This document shows, piece by piece, positions 63,432-64,000 of a stretch of 64,000 nt of DNA (positions within the stretch are counted from its first letter, which is position 1; each line of letters opens with the position of its first letter). Position numbers and translations under genes: made by a program. This stretch comes from Palsa-601 sp963801185. Its GTDB lineage: Bacteria; Actinomycetota; Acidimicrobiia; Acidimicrobiales; Bog-793. A model generated the notes under the pieces. The model saw only the letters and a list, made by a program, of their open reading frames with translations. It had not been told where the DNA came from and ran no database searches. The stretch is taken from positions 1,116,001 through 1,180,000 of the forward strand of contig CAWDDW010000001.1 of assembly GCA_963801185.1 (NCBI GenBank), in the 5' to 3' direction.

Positions 63432-64000
63432 TCACACCCTCGCGGTGTCGTGCCGGTAGGCGAAGACGGCGAGTGGGATGAGCGCGGCGGTCCAGCAAGC
63501 GAGCACGATCCATCCCTCTGCCGGCCAGTCCCCGTGGAGGAGCGCGGCCGGGCCGGCATGCACGAGCCAGTAGGAGGGCAGCAGCTTGACGACGGTCAGC
63601 ATCGCTCCGCTGTTGAACAAGCTCCCAAACGCGCCGCCGAAGAGGGCGAAGAAGACGACGAGCCAACCCATGGCTGGCACGAGGGCGTCCGTCGCGATCA
63701 GGTGACCCAAGATGAGGCCCATCAAGACGAACGGCACCAAGCCAACAAGAAGCAGGCCGCTCATCTCTAACCACTGCGCCGCGTTGAGGCGCACCCCAAG
63801 CGTTGCGCCGGCCAGGAAGACCAAGACGAGCGCGGGCAGCGCCACGAGGTAGGCGGCGAGCGTCTTCGCGAGGTAGTCGGTGCGGACCCGCAGCGGCGTG
63901 ATCCGCAACTGGCGGGTCCAGCCCCGAGCGCGGTCGCGCGCGAGACGGGCACCGGGTCCAATGGCGGCGAACATCGCGCCATAGGCCGCCATCCCGGTCA
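63432..64000 (-). CDS. ABC-2 type transporter permease, 3' end (partial)
   Basis: The C-terminal about 189 residues of an ABC-2 family permease, the start lying beyond the right edge of the window. The entry segment (MAAYGAMFAAIGPGARLARD, RARGWTRQLRITPLRVRTDY) is the conserved cytosolic loop of this family. Four or five hydrophobic helices follow (ALPALVLVFLAGATLGVRL, GLVPFVLMGLILGHLIAT, MGWLVVFFALFGGAFGSLF, GWIVLACWTAALIPLAVF). Such permeases pair with a separate ATPase to export drugs, lipids or polysaccharides; the ATPase gene is expected upstream, outside the window. Confidence 0.88.
   Translation of the reverse strand, partial: TGMAAYGAMFAAIGPGARLARDRARGWTRQLRITPLRVRTDYLAKTLAAYLVALPALVLVFLAGATLGVRLNAAQWLEMSGLLLVGLVPFVLMGLILGHLIATDALVPAMGWLVVFFALFGGAFGSLFNSGAMLTVVKLLPSYWLVHAGPAALLHGDWPAEGWIVLACWTAALIPLAVFAYRHDTARV

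Overview
The window is GC-rich DNA with frequent GTG/TTG starts. It carries several families typical of Actinobacteria: an acyl-CoA carboxylase epsilon subunit, a HelD-type RNA polymerase motor, a DUF1707 protein, a TraR/DksA zinc-finger protein and secreted proteins with CPTxxxCxAVG repeats. The large set of secreted repeat proteins and the oxidoreductases fit an environmental actinobacterium, possibly of class Acidimicrobiia; that assignment is inference. No rRNA, intact tRNA, CRISPR array, transposase or prophage was found.

Layout. 0-9 kb: the end of an acyl-CoA carboxylase locus, an APC permease divergent from a saccharopine-dehydrogenase-like gene, a reverse-strand group (TrpB2-like enzyme, FAD oxidoreductase, SixA phosphatase), a small secreted protein with acylphosphatase, and a TetR regulator. 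9-14 kb: one 1630-residue secreted protein with about 12 IPT/TIG domains, followed by a 40-nt perfect palindrome. 14.2-17.2 kb: a promoter-structured RNA-terminator unit, a HelD-like gene and a two-domain PRC-barrel protein. 17.3-20.9 kb: a tight redox operon (molybdopterin oxidoreductase with cytochrome b domain, small membrane protein, Baeyer-Villiger monooxygenase). 21-26.7 kb: two secreted beta-propeller-like proteins, a DUF4242 protein and a large ATPase/LuxR regulator. 26.8-29.4 kb: a DEDDh exonuclease coupled to a cNMP/CBS/nucleotidyltransferase protein.

29.6-36.6 kb is metabolic: DegT aminotransferase, Gfo/Idh/MocA dehydrogenase and ceramidase-like protein in one operon, then tryptophanase, then the agmatine-to-putrescine pair aguA-aguB. 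36.6-42 kb: a probable HEPN plus gamma-glutamylcyclotransferase-like fusion, a polytopic membrane protein, a radical SAM/SPASM protein and a sulfide:quinone oxidoreductase. 42-49 kb: a DUF1707 protein, a Ser/Thr kinase, lipoprotein copy A, a DksA-like protein and an S9 peptidase. 49.7-55.5 kb: an S53 peptidase and further secreted proteins. 55.6-61.5 kb: a heterodimeric ABC exporter, and a cupin/glyoxalase pair divergent from its probable MarR regulator. 61.8-64 kb: lipoprotein copy B, a small anchored protein and the end of an ABC-2 permease.

At least ten clear single-base frame breaks interrupt otherwise well-conserved genes, most fitting one inserted base. That density (about one per 6 kb) points to consensus errors in the sequence more than to real gene decay. 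Those genes are therefore annotated over their full span, with the break position given. The observations most worth following are the structured RNA upstream of helD, the HEPN-GGCT fusion protein, and the duplicated lipoprotein/small-protein cassette at 45-46 kb and 62-63 kb.
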